Assembly (NCBI RefSeq): GCF_023159225.1
Contig: NC_063168.1
Span: 40,847,562 to 40,911,561, forward strand
Length of the DNA: 64,000 nt
DNA from: Perognathus longimembris pacificus
Taxonomy: Eukaryota; Chordata; Mammalia; Rodentia; Heteromyidae
Reading direction: 5' to 3'
Part shown: piece by piece, positions 44,994 through 56,460 of the stretch
Layout: every line of letters starts with the position of its first letter
How positions within the stretch are numbered: position 1 is the first letter of the stretch
Made by a program: the position numbers and the translations under genes
The notes under the pieces: model-generated
Database searches by the model: none
Told to the model about the DNA's origin: nothing
The model's input: only the letters and a program-made list of their open reading frames with translations

Positions 44994-46285
44994 ATGTATC
45001 TGGAATATTGATTTAATATCAACAGTATCAAAAGTCTAAAACCTCTGAATTGTCCTTAAATTTTGTAGTCTAAGCTATTAGCAATATATCCCATAAAATC
45101 TCTAGAAGATTATAGAAATTAACTTGATAATTAAAAACAAAATATAGTGGACTATGAGTTATAAGATAGTGGTGATGGAGGTATGTTTGTTTGTGTTTGA
45201 CTGGAGATAGATAGATGTAATGATACAGGTATTGGACTGATAACATTTCTGTGGTACCATCTTTTCTGGGGTCAGACTGACAGCAGAGTGTAACATTCTC
45301 TTATGGAAGTGACAGGTATAATAAGGTCAATGACACTGCTAAGACCCTGTGTGTTAGTCATGCCTGTGCTCAGGATCTTTCTGTGCCCATAAAAGGATGG
45401 ATGTTTTGATGCTGTCTTACAGATGGGATAAAAATTATGAGAAAGGGAAAGCCTTGATAATGATGAAGTCCTAGGAGGTCCCTGAATTGAGACCTCTTCT
45501 TCCTATTTCTAGATTCTTATCATCACAGAACAAATTTGGAGATGAGGCAAAATAAGCAATTGGAGGAGGATTTAGATTAAAATTGTATCAGTCTATAGCA
45601 AAACAGAGTCATCACCTGGGATTTGGATAGCTTATCTCATCAGCAAACATAATGGAGGGGAGGATTATGTATGAATTAAAGCTGGGGAAATGGTGGAAAA
45701 TTCCAGGAATGGGTCAGGATTTTCCTAGAGTAAGGCGTATTCTCCGTTCCTGTACTTACACAGGTTTTTAAAAAATTTCATGTGTCATGATGTTGGATGC
45801 ATGTTAGGAACAGTCAGTTTCACAAGGATAACTATAATGAGGGGCAATGATAACCAAGCCAAGGACAGTGAGCAGTTGTCTCCACTGTCCAAATGAACTC
45901 AGCTGATTTGGGGTGGTCTTTCTTTTTTTATTGTTTGGGTGGTCACATAATGTCTGACTATCAGTGTGTCTCCTTTTTCTGGCCCTAGGCCTATCTTGCG
46001 TACCACAAAAGGGGCCTTAGCTGTATTACCGGGCTTCATGATGGTGGGGCTAGGAAGAGAAGCAAGTTTAGTAAGATAGATGATTTTTCAGTTTGAATTA
46101 TATTGTTTGTGAGGTGGTTGTGAACTCTCTAACTAGAGATGGCCCTAGACTCTTGGAACTATAGATGGACACATACATACACAAGGTGGGTATATGTACT
46201 TGATATGTGGAGGTATGAGTAATTAGCTCTGTGCGGATGGGGACACTCATGAGAAGAGATGGACATTGGATATACAATGAAAATG
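44994..46285. other. unclassified DNA, possibly old ERV-like in part
   Basis: No family firmly recognised across 1.3 kb. 45790-46260 is more GC-balanced than the surroundings and could be an old LTR or ERV piece, but I cannot match either end. Confidence 0.3.
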
Positions 46286-46495
46286 TTTTTCTTTTTTCTT
46301 TTTTTCGCCAGTCCTGGGGCTTGAACTCAGGACCTGAGCATTATCTCTGGCTTCTTTTTGCTCAAGGCTAGCATTCTACCACGTGGGCCACAGTGCCACT
46401 TCTGGCCTTTTCTATATATGTGGTGCTGAGGAATCGAACCCATGGCTTCATGTATGTGAGGCAAGCACTTTACCACCAGGCCATATTCCCAGCCC
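46286..46495 (-). mobile_element. two-unit tRNA/ID-like SINE
   Basis: Inverted copy with T-rich start, unit 2 ('gccagtcctggggcttgaac' near 46307), 'gggccacagtgccacttctg' and the inverted head ending 'atattcccagccc'. The TSD is degraded: 'caatga' at 46275-46280 and 46497-46502. Confidence 0.9.
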
Positions 46496-46887
46496 TGCAA
46501 TGAGATTCTTTTGAGAGTTGGTTTTAAACAGAGACCAATACAAAATTAAGAGGAGAAAGTTGGCACTAAAAAATAAACTGGTGCATATTCCTGGTCAACA
46601 CAATTTTGTGTTCCAACTTCAAGGCTTTAGCATAAATCCTGCTCTCTATAGAAATAATTCTTTCTCCATGAAGCTGTGTGACTGGATCATTGCATCACCC
46701 TTTTCAGAACTCGGCTGAATGGTCATCTTTTCAATGGAGTCTTCAGTGGTTGCCTATGACAACTACAGTCTTTCCCATATCAGCATTCTCTTTCTCCATT
46801 CTCTGCTTTAGTATTATTATTTTTTTTTATGACGCACCCAGCACCATCTAATATTCTCTAGGTTTAATTTCTAGATTTGTTTCAGGT
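46496..46887. other. unique DNA, no gene seen
   Basis: Nothing recognised. Confidence 0.35.
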
Positions 46888-46966
46888 CTGTTTCCATTTG
46901 CCAGAATTATAAGCTACATAGGAATCTTTGAGATTGCCTGGCACACAGTAGGAGCAAAGGAATAGG
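46888..46966 (+). mobile_element. L2/MIR-type 3' remnant
   Basis: 'ccagaattataagctacata' then 'gcctggcacacagtaggagc' resembles the L2 3' end ('tagaatgtaagctccatgag', 'gcctggcacatagtaggtgc'). Confidence 0.5.
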
Positions 46967-48059
46967 CTCATGGAGGCAGAGATTTTATTTGATTATTAGA
47001 CTAGAAATTGCAGGAAGACCTGCTTAAAATTGATAACAGGGAACTTGAGGCCATGTTTTGTGACTAGAAAATGTTTAAGGAAGACAAATGGTAAGGCAAT
47101 TTGTCTTCCAGAGAGGATAATTTAGAATATTAATGGAGCTGCTGATAAGTTAGTCAAGAAAATGAAGGATGCTCTCGCAGTGTTTGTGCAGGTGGAGATT
47201 GATGATGAGGGAGCTGGCTTGGAAGGGCGGTAGAATGTCTGAAAGCCAGGCAGCCCATGACTTGGTGCAGCTGGGCCTGGTGATCTCTCTTGTATACTTA
47301 AGATGGTTATAATGGGTAGGTCAAGCTGGGCTTCTTAAAATATGTTGAAGAAATGCCTCTTTAGATTAGAGGATCAGATTTTAAAAATTACCTGAGTTGA
47401 GAAAACAAAAATAATTGAAAATTTTAGGTTTAGAAAGTTTGAGTTTAGTGTTAGGAGAGAAGAAAAGAATAATATCACCAAAAATAGAAAAATATAACTA
47501 AAATGAAAAAAATTAAAGATATGTGCCAATGCATGGGAGATCAGTTTAACTTAAATATTATTTTTGTAGAATTAAAAAAAGGCAGGAAGCTTCAGGTGGA
47601 TGAATGTAGGATTTGGAGTAGTACACGTTAATTCAAAAGTTATCAAATGATCACCTAGCACTACCACTTGCAATAGTTTTGATGTTATTGTTGGAAAATC
47701 ATTTTTCTTCTCAGAATCTGGGTTCCACTTGACCCATATTCAGAGAGGATCTTCAGCCATGAAATTTTGCTTTTCCAAGATTTTGCTTTAGGACTGCTTG
47801 GTTGAGTTTATCTGGGACTGGCTGATCTTTGTTCTAGGTTGCAGGCTTGGTTTAAGTGTGGTCTAAAAGTGTCTGTATTGGGGAACCAGTGTCTCCTTCT
47901 CATGGTGAATACTAGAAGTGGTAATGATTCAGCATGGGATTGGCAAGTGCCATTTGTGCAAAGCAAACTGGGTGACCGATCCCATTGTCAAGGAAGCCAT
48001 GGTAAAGGTAGAGAGGCAAGGACACATTTGTCTTTCTCTGACAAATATTGCTTTGTACA
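46967..48059. other. unique DNA, no gene seen
   Basis: No transposon or exon recognised. The 92-codon frame 47839-48117 runs into L1-like sequence and has no domain. Confidence 0.35.
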
Positions 48060-48365
48060 ATATCCTCCAGGGTCATTCATGTCATTGCAAATGGTAGGAC
48101 ATCCTTTTCATTACTGAATGACTTTCCACTGTGTGTCTAAAGAACATATTGTTAATCAGGTTATCAATCAGTAGATATTAGGTTATTTCCATATCATTAC
48201 TATTGGGGAAAATGCTGCAGTGAACAGGGGAGCCCAAGGATATATATCCATATATCCTTAGATATATGCCCATATATCTGAAGAAGACAGTTGTTCTATT
48301 TTCAAATTTCTGGAGGATCCTCCACATTATTTTCCATAATGTCTGTGACTTCATTTATATAAGGA
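48060..48365 (-). mobile_element. ancient L1 ORF2 3' remnant
   Basis: 'gtcattgcaaatggtaggac' near 48081, 'ttatttccatatcattacta' near 48183 and 'aatgctgcagtgaacagggg' near 48211 are antisense old L1 ORF2. Confidence 0.7.
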
Positions 48366-48379
48366 ATTAAAAAAAGTTG

Positions 48380-48576
48380 GGCTGGGAATATGGCCTAGTG
48401 GCAAGAGTGCTTGCCTCCTACACATGAAGCTCTCGGTTTGATTCCCCAGCACCACATACATGGAAAACGGCCAGAAGGGGCACTGTGGCTCAGGTGGCAG
48501 AGTGCTAGCCTTGAGCTGAAAGAAGCCAGGGAACTGTGCTCAGGCCCTGAGTCCAAGGCCCAGGACTGGCCAAAAA
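48380..48576 (+). mobile_element. two-unit tRNA/ID-like SINE
   Basis: Head with A box 'tggcctagtgg' near 48391 and B box 'ggtttgattcc', then unit 2 and an A-tail. The TSD 'aaaaaaagttg' is at 48369-48379 and 48577-48587. It separates two ancient L1 remnants of opposite orientation. Confidence 0.93.
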
Positions 48577-48639
48577 AAAAAAAGTTGAATTCATAGAAGA
48601 AGGTAATATGATGGTTAAAACAGAATAAGAATAGGCAGA

Positions 48640-48972
48640 AATAAAGTTCAATTTGCTGAGCAAAGTATGTAATTTTTAAGTGAGTGAGTTCTGGGGATCT
48701 AATGTACAGTTTTCTAAGAGAGTAGATCTTAAGGATCCCTCTACACACAAACACACACACACATGCTCACGCACACACACATACACAATGGTGTGATGAC
48801 TGTGTTAATATGATTGTGATTATCATCCCATATACACATTTAAATGCATGCACACATAATTATGTACACATGCATATGCATATATACATATATAAATGCA
48901 TCATGTTGAATACTTTAAAATGTACAAATTTTATTTGTTGACTGTGCCTCAATAAAATTGGAAAAAAATAAA
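48640..48972 (+). mobile_element. ancient L1 3' UTR end
   Basis: 'ttctggggatctaatgtaca', 'aagagagtagatcttaagga', 'gcatcatgttgaatacttta' and the end 'cctcaataaaattggaaaaa' match the 3' end shared by old mammalian L1s. A (CA)n-rich insert at 48742-48787 interrupts it. Confidence 0.8.
48742..48787. repeat. imperfect (CA)n
   Basis: CA-rich with TG and GC interruptions, inside the ancient L1 3' UTR; alternating TA/CA text continues to about 48900. Confidence 0.85.
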
Positions 48973-49281
48973 TCTAAAACAGTGGGTGTAAGATATGTGT
49001 TTGTTCATATTTTAACTATTTCATGCCTGCCTGTGTAGAGTGAACCTGTTTTTCTCTGATCTAAAATACTCTTAGTAATTGGACTCTCCAGAAATTTCAT
49101 GAACCCCTTTGCTGAAATAAAGATGGCTTTCAGAAATATGCCCTGGGATATCAATTATATTTTGTCATTTCCTTCTGTGATGAAATTCAAATGACCAAAG
49201 AGGTTGAAAGTAGACTAGCTATTGAAATTTTCTTTTAAGGAAAATAAAATTCTATGTGTGACTTCTAAAATATTGATTTTT

Positions 49282-49488
49282 TTTTTTTTTTTTTTTTTGC
49301 CAGTCCTGGGCCTTGGACTCAGGGCCTGAGCACTGTCCCTGGCTTCTTCCCGCTCAAGGCTAGCACTCTGCCACTTGAGCCACAGTGCCGCTTCTGGCCG
49401 TTTTCTGTATATGTGGTGCTGGGGAATTGAACCTAGGGCCTCATGTATCCGAGGCAGGCACTCTTGCCGCTAGGCTATATCCCCAGCC
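49282..49488 (-). mobile_element. two-unit tRNA/ID-like SINE
   Basis: Inverted copy with a T-run ending at 49298, near-consensus unit 2 and head. The 17-bp TSD 'ctaaaatattgattttt' is perfect at 49265-49281 and 49489-49505, so this is among the youngest copies. Confidence 0.95.
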
Positions 49489-49505
49489 CTAAAATATTGA
49501 TTTTT

Positions 49506-49893
49506 GTTCATATTAAAAAAGTAATATTTGCATAAGAATGCTACTGAACTTCTTAGAAGCACGAGTTCAAAATTTGAAGGTAAAACTGAGGAGTGGCTTT
49601 GGAAAATGTTTCTAGCTATGTTATTCCAAATTGATGGTGTTAACATTCTAAAATAATACCGTCATGGTCTTCTTATTCTTAAAGTATACTTTGACCACTG
49701 GAGATGTGCCACTTAGGAGTTAGATAGTGCTGTAACAGAAAGAATGTGAGGAACAAAGGACAAAAATCTAAGAGCTGCTGGATTTCACTCTTGTTTCCAA
49801 GTCTATGCATAATAGTTTTAATTCTTTATTCTCTTTCTTCCCACTTTACAGTTAATATCTACTTGGTGCTTTTATGAATTTTGTTTCTTTAGA
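49506..49893. other. unique DNA, no gene seen
   Basis: Nothing recognised. Confidence 0.35.
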
Positions 49894-50514
49894 GAAACTC
49901 CTTTTTATGGATTTTTTTATTGTCAAAGTGAAGTACAGAGGGGTTACAGTTTCATATGTAAGACAGTGAATATATTTCTTATTTCTTACCCAACTTGTTA
50001 CCTCCTCCCTCATTCCTCCCCCTGCCCCCCGCTTCTCCCTTCTTCATTTTCCTCCTCCCCCCATGAGTTGTACAGTTGTTTACACCAAATGGTTTTGTAA
50101 TGGTTGCTTTTGGAATGGTTTGTCTTTTTATCCTTTGTTTCTCAATTTTGGTATTCCTTTCCTTTTCCTAGTTCCAATACATGTATATACAGTATCCAGG
50201 ATACTAAGATCAGATACAGTGATAGCAGGGGTAGAGCCACGGGAAGGGAATATGAGAGAAAAAAAAAAAGAAGACAAAAGAAAAAAAAAGTACTGTTTTA
50301 CATGGCATGTTGAAAATAATTACAACAATGATATAATACTTGTTTCCATAACGTGGAAATACGTTTCACTTAGCATCATCTTATGTGTTCATACGGCCAT
50401 AGGTATTGGGCTATTGTGATCTTCTGCTATTATTCCCTAGGAGGGAAACCATAGCGTCCATGTTTCTTTGGGTCTGGCTCACTTCACTTAGTATGATTTG
50501 GGAAACTCCTTTTT
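49894..50514 (-). mobile_element. 5'-truncated L1 3' end with TSD
   Basis: About 595 bp of minus-strand L1 covering the last codons of ORF2 and the 3' UTR. Perfect 13-bp repeats 'gaaactccttttt' at 49894-49906 and 50502-50514 flank it. The A/G-rich patch at 50251-50290 is an internal expansion on the plus strand. Confidence 0.92.
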
Positions 50515-50774
50515 GAAAGCATGTCTTATTTGCATTACTCAAACTTCCTTCAAAGCTTTCTTGGCCTTTATTTCTAGATGCATAATTCCATTTTTATTTT
50601 TTACCGCCATATGTCATGGTAAAAATCTTATACATGTTTTTTTTTTTCCCAGTTCATTTTTACCCACCAACTTACTCTTTTCACAAATACATATCCACCC
50701 TTGGGTGCTCTACAGAAACAACACGTGATTCCTCCATTACCTCAAAACAGATTTAGCCTCTTCTCTCAGATAGC

Positions 50775-51315
50775 ATTATACTAGTTGTCTATTGCTGTGA
50801 AATAAGTGACCACACACTTAGTGGCTTAAAACAATTCACAAATTTCTGTCATACTATTTCTGCAAGTCACAAATGTGGGTCCCACTAAGCAGGGGTCCTT
50901 TCTTCAGAGTCTCTCACAAAGCCTGCAATGAAATCATCTTCTAGGGATGGGAACTTTGTTGAGTAGGATTTGCTTTTCAGTTCACATGGTTACTGGCAAG
51001 ATTCACCTAATTTAGACTTCTTAGCAAGAACCTCACAGCTCCTTAGCTGTCAGTGAAAGGTCACTTTCAGATAATTGCCAGTGAGGGCCTCTCTAGTGTC
51101 CACTCAAAAGGCAACAGCTTGCTTCGAGAACAAGTAAGAAGCTTCTGTTTGTAAGTTAGAGGTTGCTGTCTCTTGTGATGTATTGTGAAAGTGTGGCTGC
51201 ATTCTATTACGAATTCGAAAGCAGCCTTTCCTCAATGGAAAGGGAGTATAGAAAGGTACAATCTCAGGAGATTATGATCACTGGGGCCATTATAGAGTCT
51301 GTTTTCAGAAGGATG
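50775..51315 (-). mobile_element. MaLR (MLT1-type) LTR remnant
   Basis: 'gttgtctattgctgtgaaat' and 'cacttagtggcttaaaacaa' near 50787-50832, then 'ggttactggcaagattcacc' near 50989 and 'actggggccattatagagtc' near 51280, follow the antisense MLT1 order from end to end. Confidence 0.75.
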
Positions 51316-51514
51316 TTTTGAGTACATTTTGTCTGATGTCAATACCACTAAGAAAAAGTAATTCTTGCTTATAAGTTGGGTGCTGTTTTTGATTCAATCT
51401 TTTTTGTTTGTCTTATGTTTTTCACCTTTTTTTATATATGTGTCAAAGTGAAATGAGTAGTCGAAAATCTAAATTACAGTGCTACCAATTCACTGTAATA
51501 TTAGATGTTTATAT

Positions 51515-51675
51515 GTGAAAATTGAACTAGGAAGATTGAAGGGATGGAGAAATTTGGGAGAGATGGGCAAAATGATGAAGTAGGTGGGACATCGACCAAG
51601 ATGCATTGCATTTATAAACTGACATTTATAAATTGAAACCCCTCTATACAGCTTATTAAAGACAATAAAATAAGT
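51515..51675 (+). mobile_element. L1 3' end, second subfamily
   Basis: 'acatcgaccaagatgcattg' near 51588, 'ttgaaacccctctatacagc' and 'aagacaataaaataag' form the same 3' end type as 32185-32540. Confidence 0.6.
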
Positions 51676-51869
51676 CCTTTACATTGTTTGGGATGCAATT
51701 TTCTCATCTATAAATGAGGACTGCTTTTAAGTTAGCTTTACATTCAAGTCATAACATTCTTTGTTATTTTTCCTACATGCATCAGTTTCTTTCTTGTCTT
51801 TATCTCCTCTGATAGGACTACCATTTGCATTTTGTCATTTGCCAATTTAAAAATCCCCTAGTAAATTCC

Positions 51870-52150
51870 ACCTTCTATATGGTAAAAGTCAAACATACCT
51901 TAGCTACTAGTGACTTAATAGTCTGACCCAAATTCTGTCTTTACTGGTCCATATCTATGGCATCTATTACTATATGGACCCTCTAGCTATGGCCAGACTG
52001 AGCTGTTCATCTTAACTTTCTTCTATGGTCTGTTTATCTATACTCTGTGCCTTATTATCATTCTCTTGACCTATATAATCTCTGATGTCTTCTAAAAATC
52101 TTTTATTTCTACCAATCTACATTTTCCCCATTCTATTGGTCTCAGCCATA
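51870..52150 (+). mobile_element. L2-type LINE remnant
   Basis: 'atatggtaaaagtcaaacat' near 51878 and 'gtctgacccaaattctgtct' near 51921 correspond to L2 ORF2 end sequence ('ttaccatggcctacaaggcc' region). Diverged. Confidence 0.45.
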
Positions 52151-52167
52151 AGAAGTTTTAAATGATT

Positions 52168-52440
52168 TATCCAACAGTTATTTATCAAGAATCCACAATA
52201 TGCTAGATGTAATGCTCTGCTCTGAGGATACATTGATAAACTATAACCAATGTATTTTCTGGCTTGTAGAACTTAGTCTAGTAGAGGAAAACCGGTATTT
52301 GTCAGATATTCACAGAAACAAATAGAGATGATTCTGTGAGAGAACAGATATGTTATCAAATAATCATACAATGTTATGTGACATGATGAGCTACTGTAAG
52401 AGAGAACTTTGACAGAGATATTTAATACCTGAAAAATGAA
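52168..52440 (-). mobile_element. L2-type LINE remnant
   Basis: 'aacagttatttatcaagaat' near 52171 and 'ttctggcttgtagaacttag' near 52256 resemble the inverted L2 3' end ('caacaaatatttattgagc', 'atggagcttacattctag'). Confidence 0.55.
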
Positions 52441-52871
52441 AACTGAGTAGTTTGGGTTTAAGCTTCTCTTGTAGGACAGTGCTGAAACTGGCAAGAAGAA
52501 ACCAACAACCACCTGCATTGTAACCATTTTCTGCCCTTTCCCTTAATGTTATCATCTTCTTGGGCACATGAGGATGTTCCAGTTTAGTTAGTACAGGAAA
52601 CTAATTGCTAGAAAGATGAACAGGTTTCTGTTCAAGAATTTTGATTGATCAAATCTACGCCATTATGAAATGGGGGTTAATGGATCTCTACCATGCAATA
52701 ACTAAGTAACTAATGCTCACCTACTTACCATACATCAATAAATCATTGGTATTGTCTTTGAAAGTACTATCATTTGCAGTATACACTTCTAAATATCTTC
52801 AATATTGCTTTGGATTGGATTCAGCTATTATTAACAGATAAGTTAAAATCTCCATGTTTTATACAAGTTAG
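52441..52871. other. unique DNA, no gene seen
   Basis: Nothing recognised. Confidence 0.35.
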
Positions 52872-53010
52872 AAGTCTATCTATATCTATAGATATATTTA
52901 TATTTGTCTTTCTCTATGTAATCCCTATCTGTCATCTAGTATCTATCAATCATCTATGTCTGTCTACCATCTCTATCGGTTATCTATATCTATCTCTCTG
53001 TCTATCTAAT
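52872..53010. repeat. imperfect (TCTA)n
   Basis: Diverged TCTA/TCTG tetranucleotide repeats over about 140 bp. Confidence 0.8.
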
Positions 53011-53857
53011 GTAACATGAAGTCTCTGGAAAAGGTAATCCAGGATTTTTTCATTATTTAGTTCCTTTGATTTTGTTGCTCAGAAGGCAGCAGCTTGAACT
53101 CTAGTTATTATTAGCCAGTATTAAGTAAAAGAAAAGTACAGAAGTATGTGCCAATTGCTTTTAAGGATGTGATTAGAAGTTCTACATATCACTTCCATTT
53201 ATGTCCCATTTTCCAGCAGTTAAGTTACCTTGATGAACTATACTTGGAGGACATTGGAAACAGCTTTATTTTCGGTGGCCCTGTGCCCAGAGGGGCCATT
53301 ATTTTCATCCTACTTAAAATCATTTAGTTATACTTTGTATTTTGATATACTTTGCTCATGAATTTAAACTCTTAAATGAATGGTGTTTTGTGAAGGAAGC
53401 ATTCCTGGGACTTAATCAGAAAAAAGGCTTCTGGGGAGAAAACTCTGAGGAAACCCTGCCTTGCATTGGCCTTGGGATCTGTACTCTCAGGACCTCAATT
53501 ATCCCTGGTAGCTCAATTCCCCACACCAGTTCTTATTAACCCACTCTCACAGCCAGTACTGATCCTCCCACCAGGATTCATTATTTTACATTTTGGGGAG
53601 GCAATTAGAAGTTTATAGTAAGACTTAAATTTGACAAGAACCCCAGTGCATGTCATCTCAAAAATTTGACCAAAGGATTATGCTCTCATCCCCAGTTTAA
53701 CAAACTTGATCAAACCTTATTCTAGAAGAGTAAGTTCTGTTACTTCAAATGAAAACTTGTTTTCAAAAACAAATTGTGAAGAGCTCAAGACTTGTCTCAT
53801 TGCCTCTGAGAGAAAGATTAATAAGGAATGCAAATGATAAAAGCTCATTAAATTCAT
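53011..53857. other. unique DNA, no gene seen
   Basis: No transposon or exon recognised. Confidence 0.35.
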
Positions 53858-54600
53858 CCATTCATTCTTTCAAAACGTTGACTTAGTATCTAGCATGTGA
53901 CATACAGCAGTAGCTGTTGAGGATATTGTTAAGGCCACACTACTGTCTTGACTATGATAGGCTGAATAATGACTTAAAAAGACATCCAAATTTGGATCCG
54001 TGGAACCTATGATTTTTTTTTGCTTTGTATGGTAAAAAGGAGTTTGCAAATGTCATGGAGCTTAGATCTTGAGTTTGGGAAATTATTTTAGATTATCAGT
54101 GACTGTTCTAACTGTACTCACATGTCCTAAGAGAGAGAGCAAAAGGTGGGCAGAGAGAAGAGGAACTGGAGGAGAGAAGATACACATAGAGCCAAGCATA
54201 AAAGACATGCTAGCCATAAAGCAATGAAAAGGACTCTCTCCAAGAGCCCTCTGAGAATGGAGGCAGGGCACAATCCCACCTTGGTTTTGGTTTCAGCCCA
54301 GTGGAATGATGGTCCACTTCTGGCCTCCAGAGTAATGAGAAAATAAATTTCTGTTGGTGAAAGCCACTATATTTGTGGTGAGTTGTTACAGCAGGGAGAT
54401 AAGTGTATTAGTTATTATGTAGTTCATAATCCAGTGGTTAAAAGGCAATTCGAATGAAATATAAAATGATGCTTACAGGATGTTGTAACAAGTGACAAGA
54501 TAGATGAGCCCTGAGCAGGTGCTACAGGCACAAGTCATGATAAGGAGGTGAACCTTTCTTAGTGTGAGAAAAACAATCAAAGTAGATTGTTTAAAAGTTC
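53858..54600 (-). mobile_element. L2-type LINE split by an LTR
   Basis: 53858-53940 ('catccattcattctttcaaa', 'tagtatctagcatgtgacat') and 54421-54600 ('ataatccagtggttaaaagg', 'agtcatgataaggaggtgaa') are consecutive parts of the antisense L2 3' region. The MLT1-type LTR lies between them. Confidence 0.55.
53945..54420 (+). mobile_element. MaLR (MLT1-type) LTR remnant
   Basis: 'gataggctgaataatgactt' near 53957, 'tcttgagtttgggaaattat' near 54068 and 'ataaatttctgttggtgaaa' near 54343, 'gtgagttgttacagcaggga' near 54378 give the MLT1 order on the plus strand. It sits in an L2, so it is the younger of the two. Confidence 0.72.
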
Positions 54601-54699
54601 CTTCTTTGGCCTGGTGGATTGACTCTGCTAAGATCATGTCAACAAATACAGAAAGGAAGAGCTGCTTTGAGATAATGAAGAAATTTTGAAATTTAAGAT

Positions 54700-55078
54700 T
54701 TTGTCTTAACTAGTTTTTCCAAAATGGAATTAAAACACACCTCAGGTTGTTCAAGAAACACCAAAAGGGTATGGGCATGTTTTGAGATGATTTGTGTGAT
54801 CTTATTTCAAAGTCTTTTAATGGTCACCTTATGTAAATGCCTCTTAACCCAATTCAAACTAGCCAGTCAGCAGAGTGCTGTGAACCTGAGCTCAACCAAT
54901 CTGAGCGGAGGGGCAGGGCCTGCTATATTATGGATTAATAGCAGAGCAGCCTGCCTGTTCTGTGTGGTTGCCTGCCAAATTTCTGGTTGACAGCACATCC
55001 TTCTGCAGAAGTAAATTTGCTTTGCTGAGAAAATCCTTAATTTTTGTGTCTATTGTGTGGCACCAGTAGCTCTTGGAG
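54700..55078 (+). mobile_element. candidate ERV1-like solo LTR
   Basis: CCAAT-type text 'caaccaatctgagcg' near 54894, a TATA-like 'ctatattatgg' near 54923, then 'agaagtaaatttgctttgct' near 55006 and a 'tttttgtgtctattgtgtgg' end resemble U3, R and U5 of a solo LTR. Ends are not certain and no TSD is read. No coding sequence. Confidence 0.4.
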
Positions 55079-55089
55079 AGCACTTTAGT

Positions 55090-55195
55090 GGCTGGGAGTA
55101 TTACAAGGGGTTTGAGCAGAGGGGTATCATAATTAGGTTTGTATTTTATAAAAATAACTGTCTTAGACTATAAGAGTAAATATTGGAAAGCTCTA
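55090..55195 (-). mobile_element. possible L2-like continuation
   Basis: 'ttgagcagaggggtatcata' and 'attttataaaaataactgtc' resemble the antisense text further along the same L2 type as 53858-54600. Weak. Confidence 0.35.
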
Positions 55196-55429
55196 AAATG
55201 CCACATCTCTCTTTTCAAGACTCACTTTTGGGCCTTTGGGATTTAGATGTTTGGTTTTATTCTGATTATTTCTTTTCATAAGCATGGACTTTCAGTGGCA
55301 CCATTCTCTTCCCTTTCCCTATTAGTGCTCTTGCAGGTCTCTCCTTTTGCCTTCTCTTCCTTGGCCTCTAGCCACATACATCTCTACGCCTACTCAGTTT
55401 CTGCACTTTGGTGCTAACAAGTATCGCAT

Positions 55430-56460
55430 TTATCATTTTAAGTCTTACCTCTAAACATTCTCTTACTTTAAATCTGTTCTGTATCTCAATAGAAGACAAC
55501 TTTTTCAACTCATACACCTTGGAGTTGCCCTCACTTCCTATTTTGGGTCTCAATCTGTATGTAATCCAAGGAGAAATATGGAATGGAAAACAAATCCAAG
55601 AATGTGACCACTTCCTGCCATTGCATCTACACTGCCACACCTTGCCATCACGTCTTACCTACATTACTGTGCCCATCTCTCAGTTAGCAAATTCTATGAC
55701 TCTACCTACCCTTCCTCATGGTTATTTACAACATGACAAACAGAACAATCCTGTTAACATGTAACTCATGGCCCCTCTTTTGCTTAATCCCTCTGTGGTT
55801 CCCCCTTTTGTGTCAAGGTCAAGCAGGCATTCTGTCAGATTTGAAGATGCAGCTTTATCCTCCACTGCCTTGCCCTTGGTTCACTCAGCTCAGCTCAGCT
55901 CAGCTCAGTCATGCTGGCGTTTACCTGGTCCTAGAAAATGTCAGGCATACTATTGTCCCAGAGTCCTAAAGTTTTGCTCTGTAATTATCCTCTCCCAGTT
56001 GCTCATATGTCTGTTTTCCTTATCTTCTTCAAGTCTTAGCTCAAGTATCACCTACTTAGTAAGGCCTTTCCTGACCACTGTATTTGAAATTGAACTCTCA
56101 GAAGGATGTTGGTGGCTCATACTTGTAATCCTAGCTGCTCAGGAGGCTGAGATGAGAGGGCTGTATTTGAAAGCCAGCCTGGGTGGAAAAGCCCAAGGGA
56201 CTCTTACCTTCAATTAATTGGAGCTGAGCTCAAATCGTACAGTGCCAGACTTGAGCAGAAAATGTAAGAGACAGTGCCCAGTTCCTGAGTTCAAGCCCAA
56301 TCATGTGCATAAAAAGGCAAAAAAAAAAAAAAAAAGAACTCTTACAACAATCTTCCAGTCCAGCACCTTTGCTACTCTTTGTTTTATTGTTTCCTCTATA
56401 ACGCATATTGTACCTCATCTATTTTTAATGTTGAAATGTATTTTTAATAAATTTTAATCT
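55430..56460 (+). mobile_element. L2 LINE 3' part, interrupted by a SINE
   Basis: A long ordered match to L2: 'taacatgtaactcatggccc', 'taatccctctgtggttcccc', 'ttgcccttggttcactcagc', 'cttagctcaagtatcaccta' and 'aaggcctttcctgaccactg' (55757-56078), resuming after the SINE at 56336 with 'cttccagtccagcacctttg'. The open frames at 55408-56217 are only L2 text without a retained protein. The 'cagct' x4-5 run at 55884-55908 is a small expansion. Confidence 0.72.
56101..56335 (+). mobile_element. 7SL/B1-like composite SINE
   Basis: Sense copy: 'ttggtggctcatacttgtaa' head, 'caggaggctgagatgagagg', middle 'ttcaattaattggagctgag', then unit 2 and an A-run (56320-56335). 'gaactctca' (56092-56100) and 'gaactctta' (56336-56344) are the likely TSD. 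Confidence 0.88.

Noticed and set aside
55408..56217. Two plus-strand frames of 118 and 149 codons
   Set aside because: The underlying DNA is an L2 LINE 3' region plus the start of a SINE; frames are open by chance.
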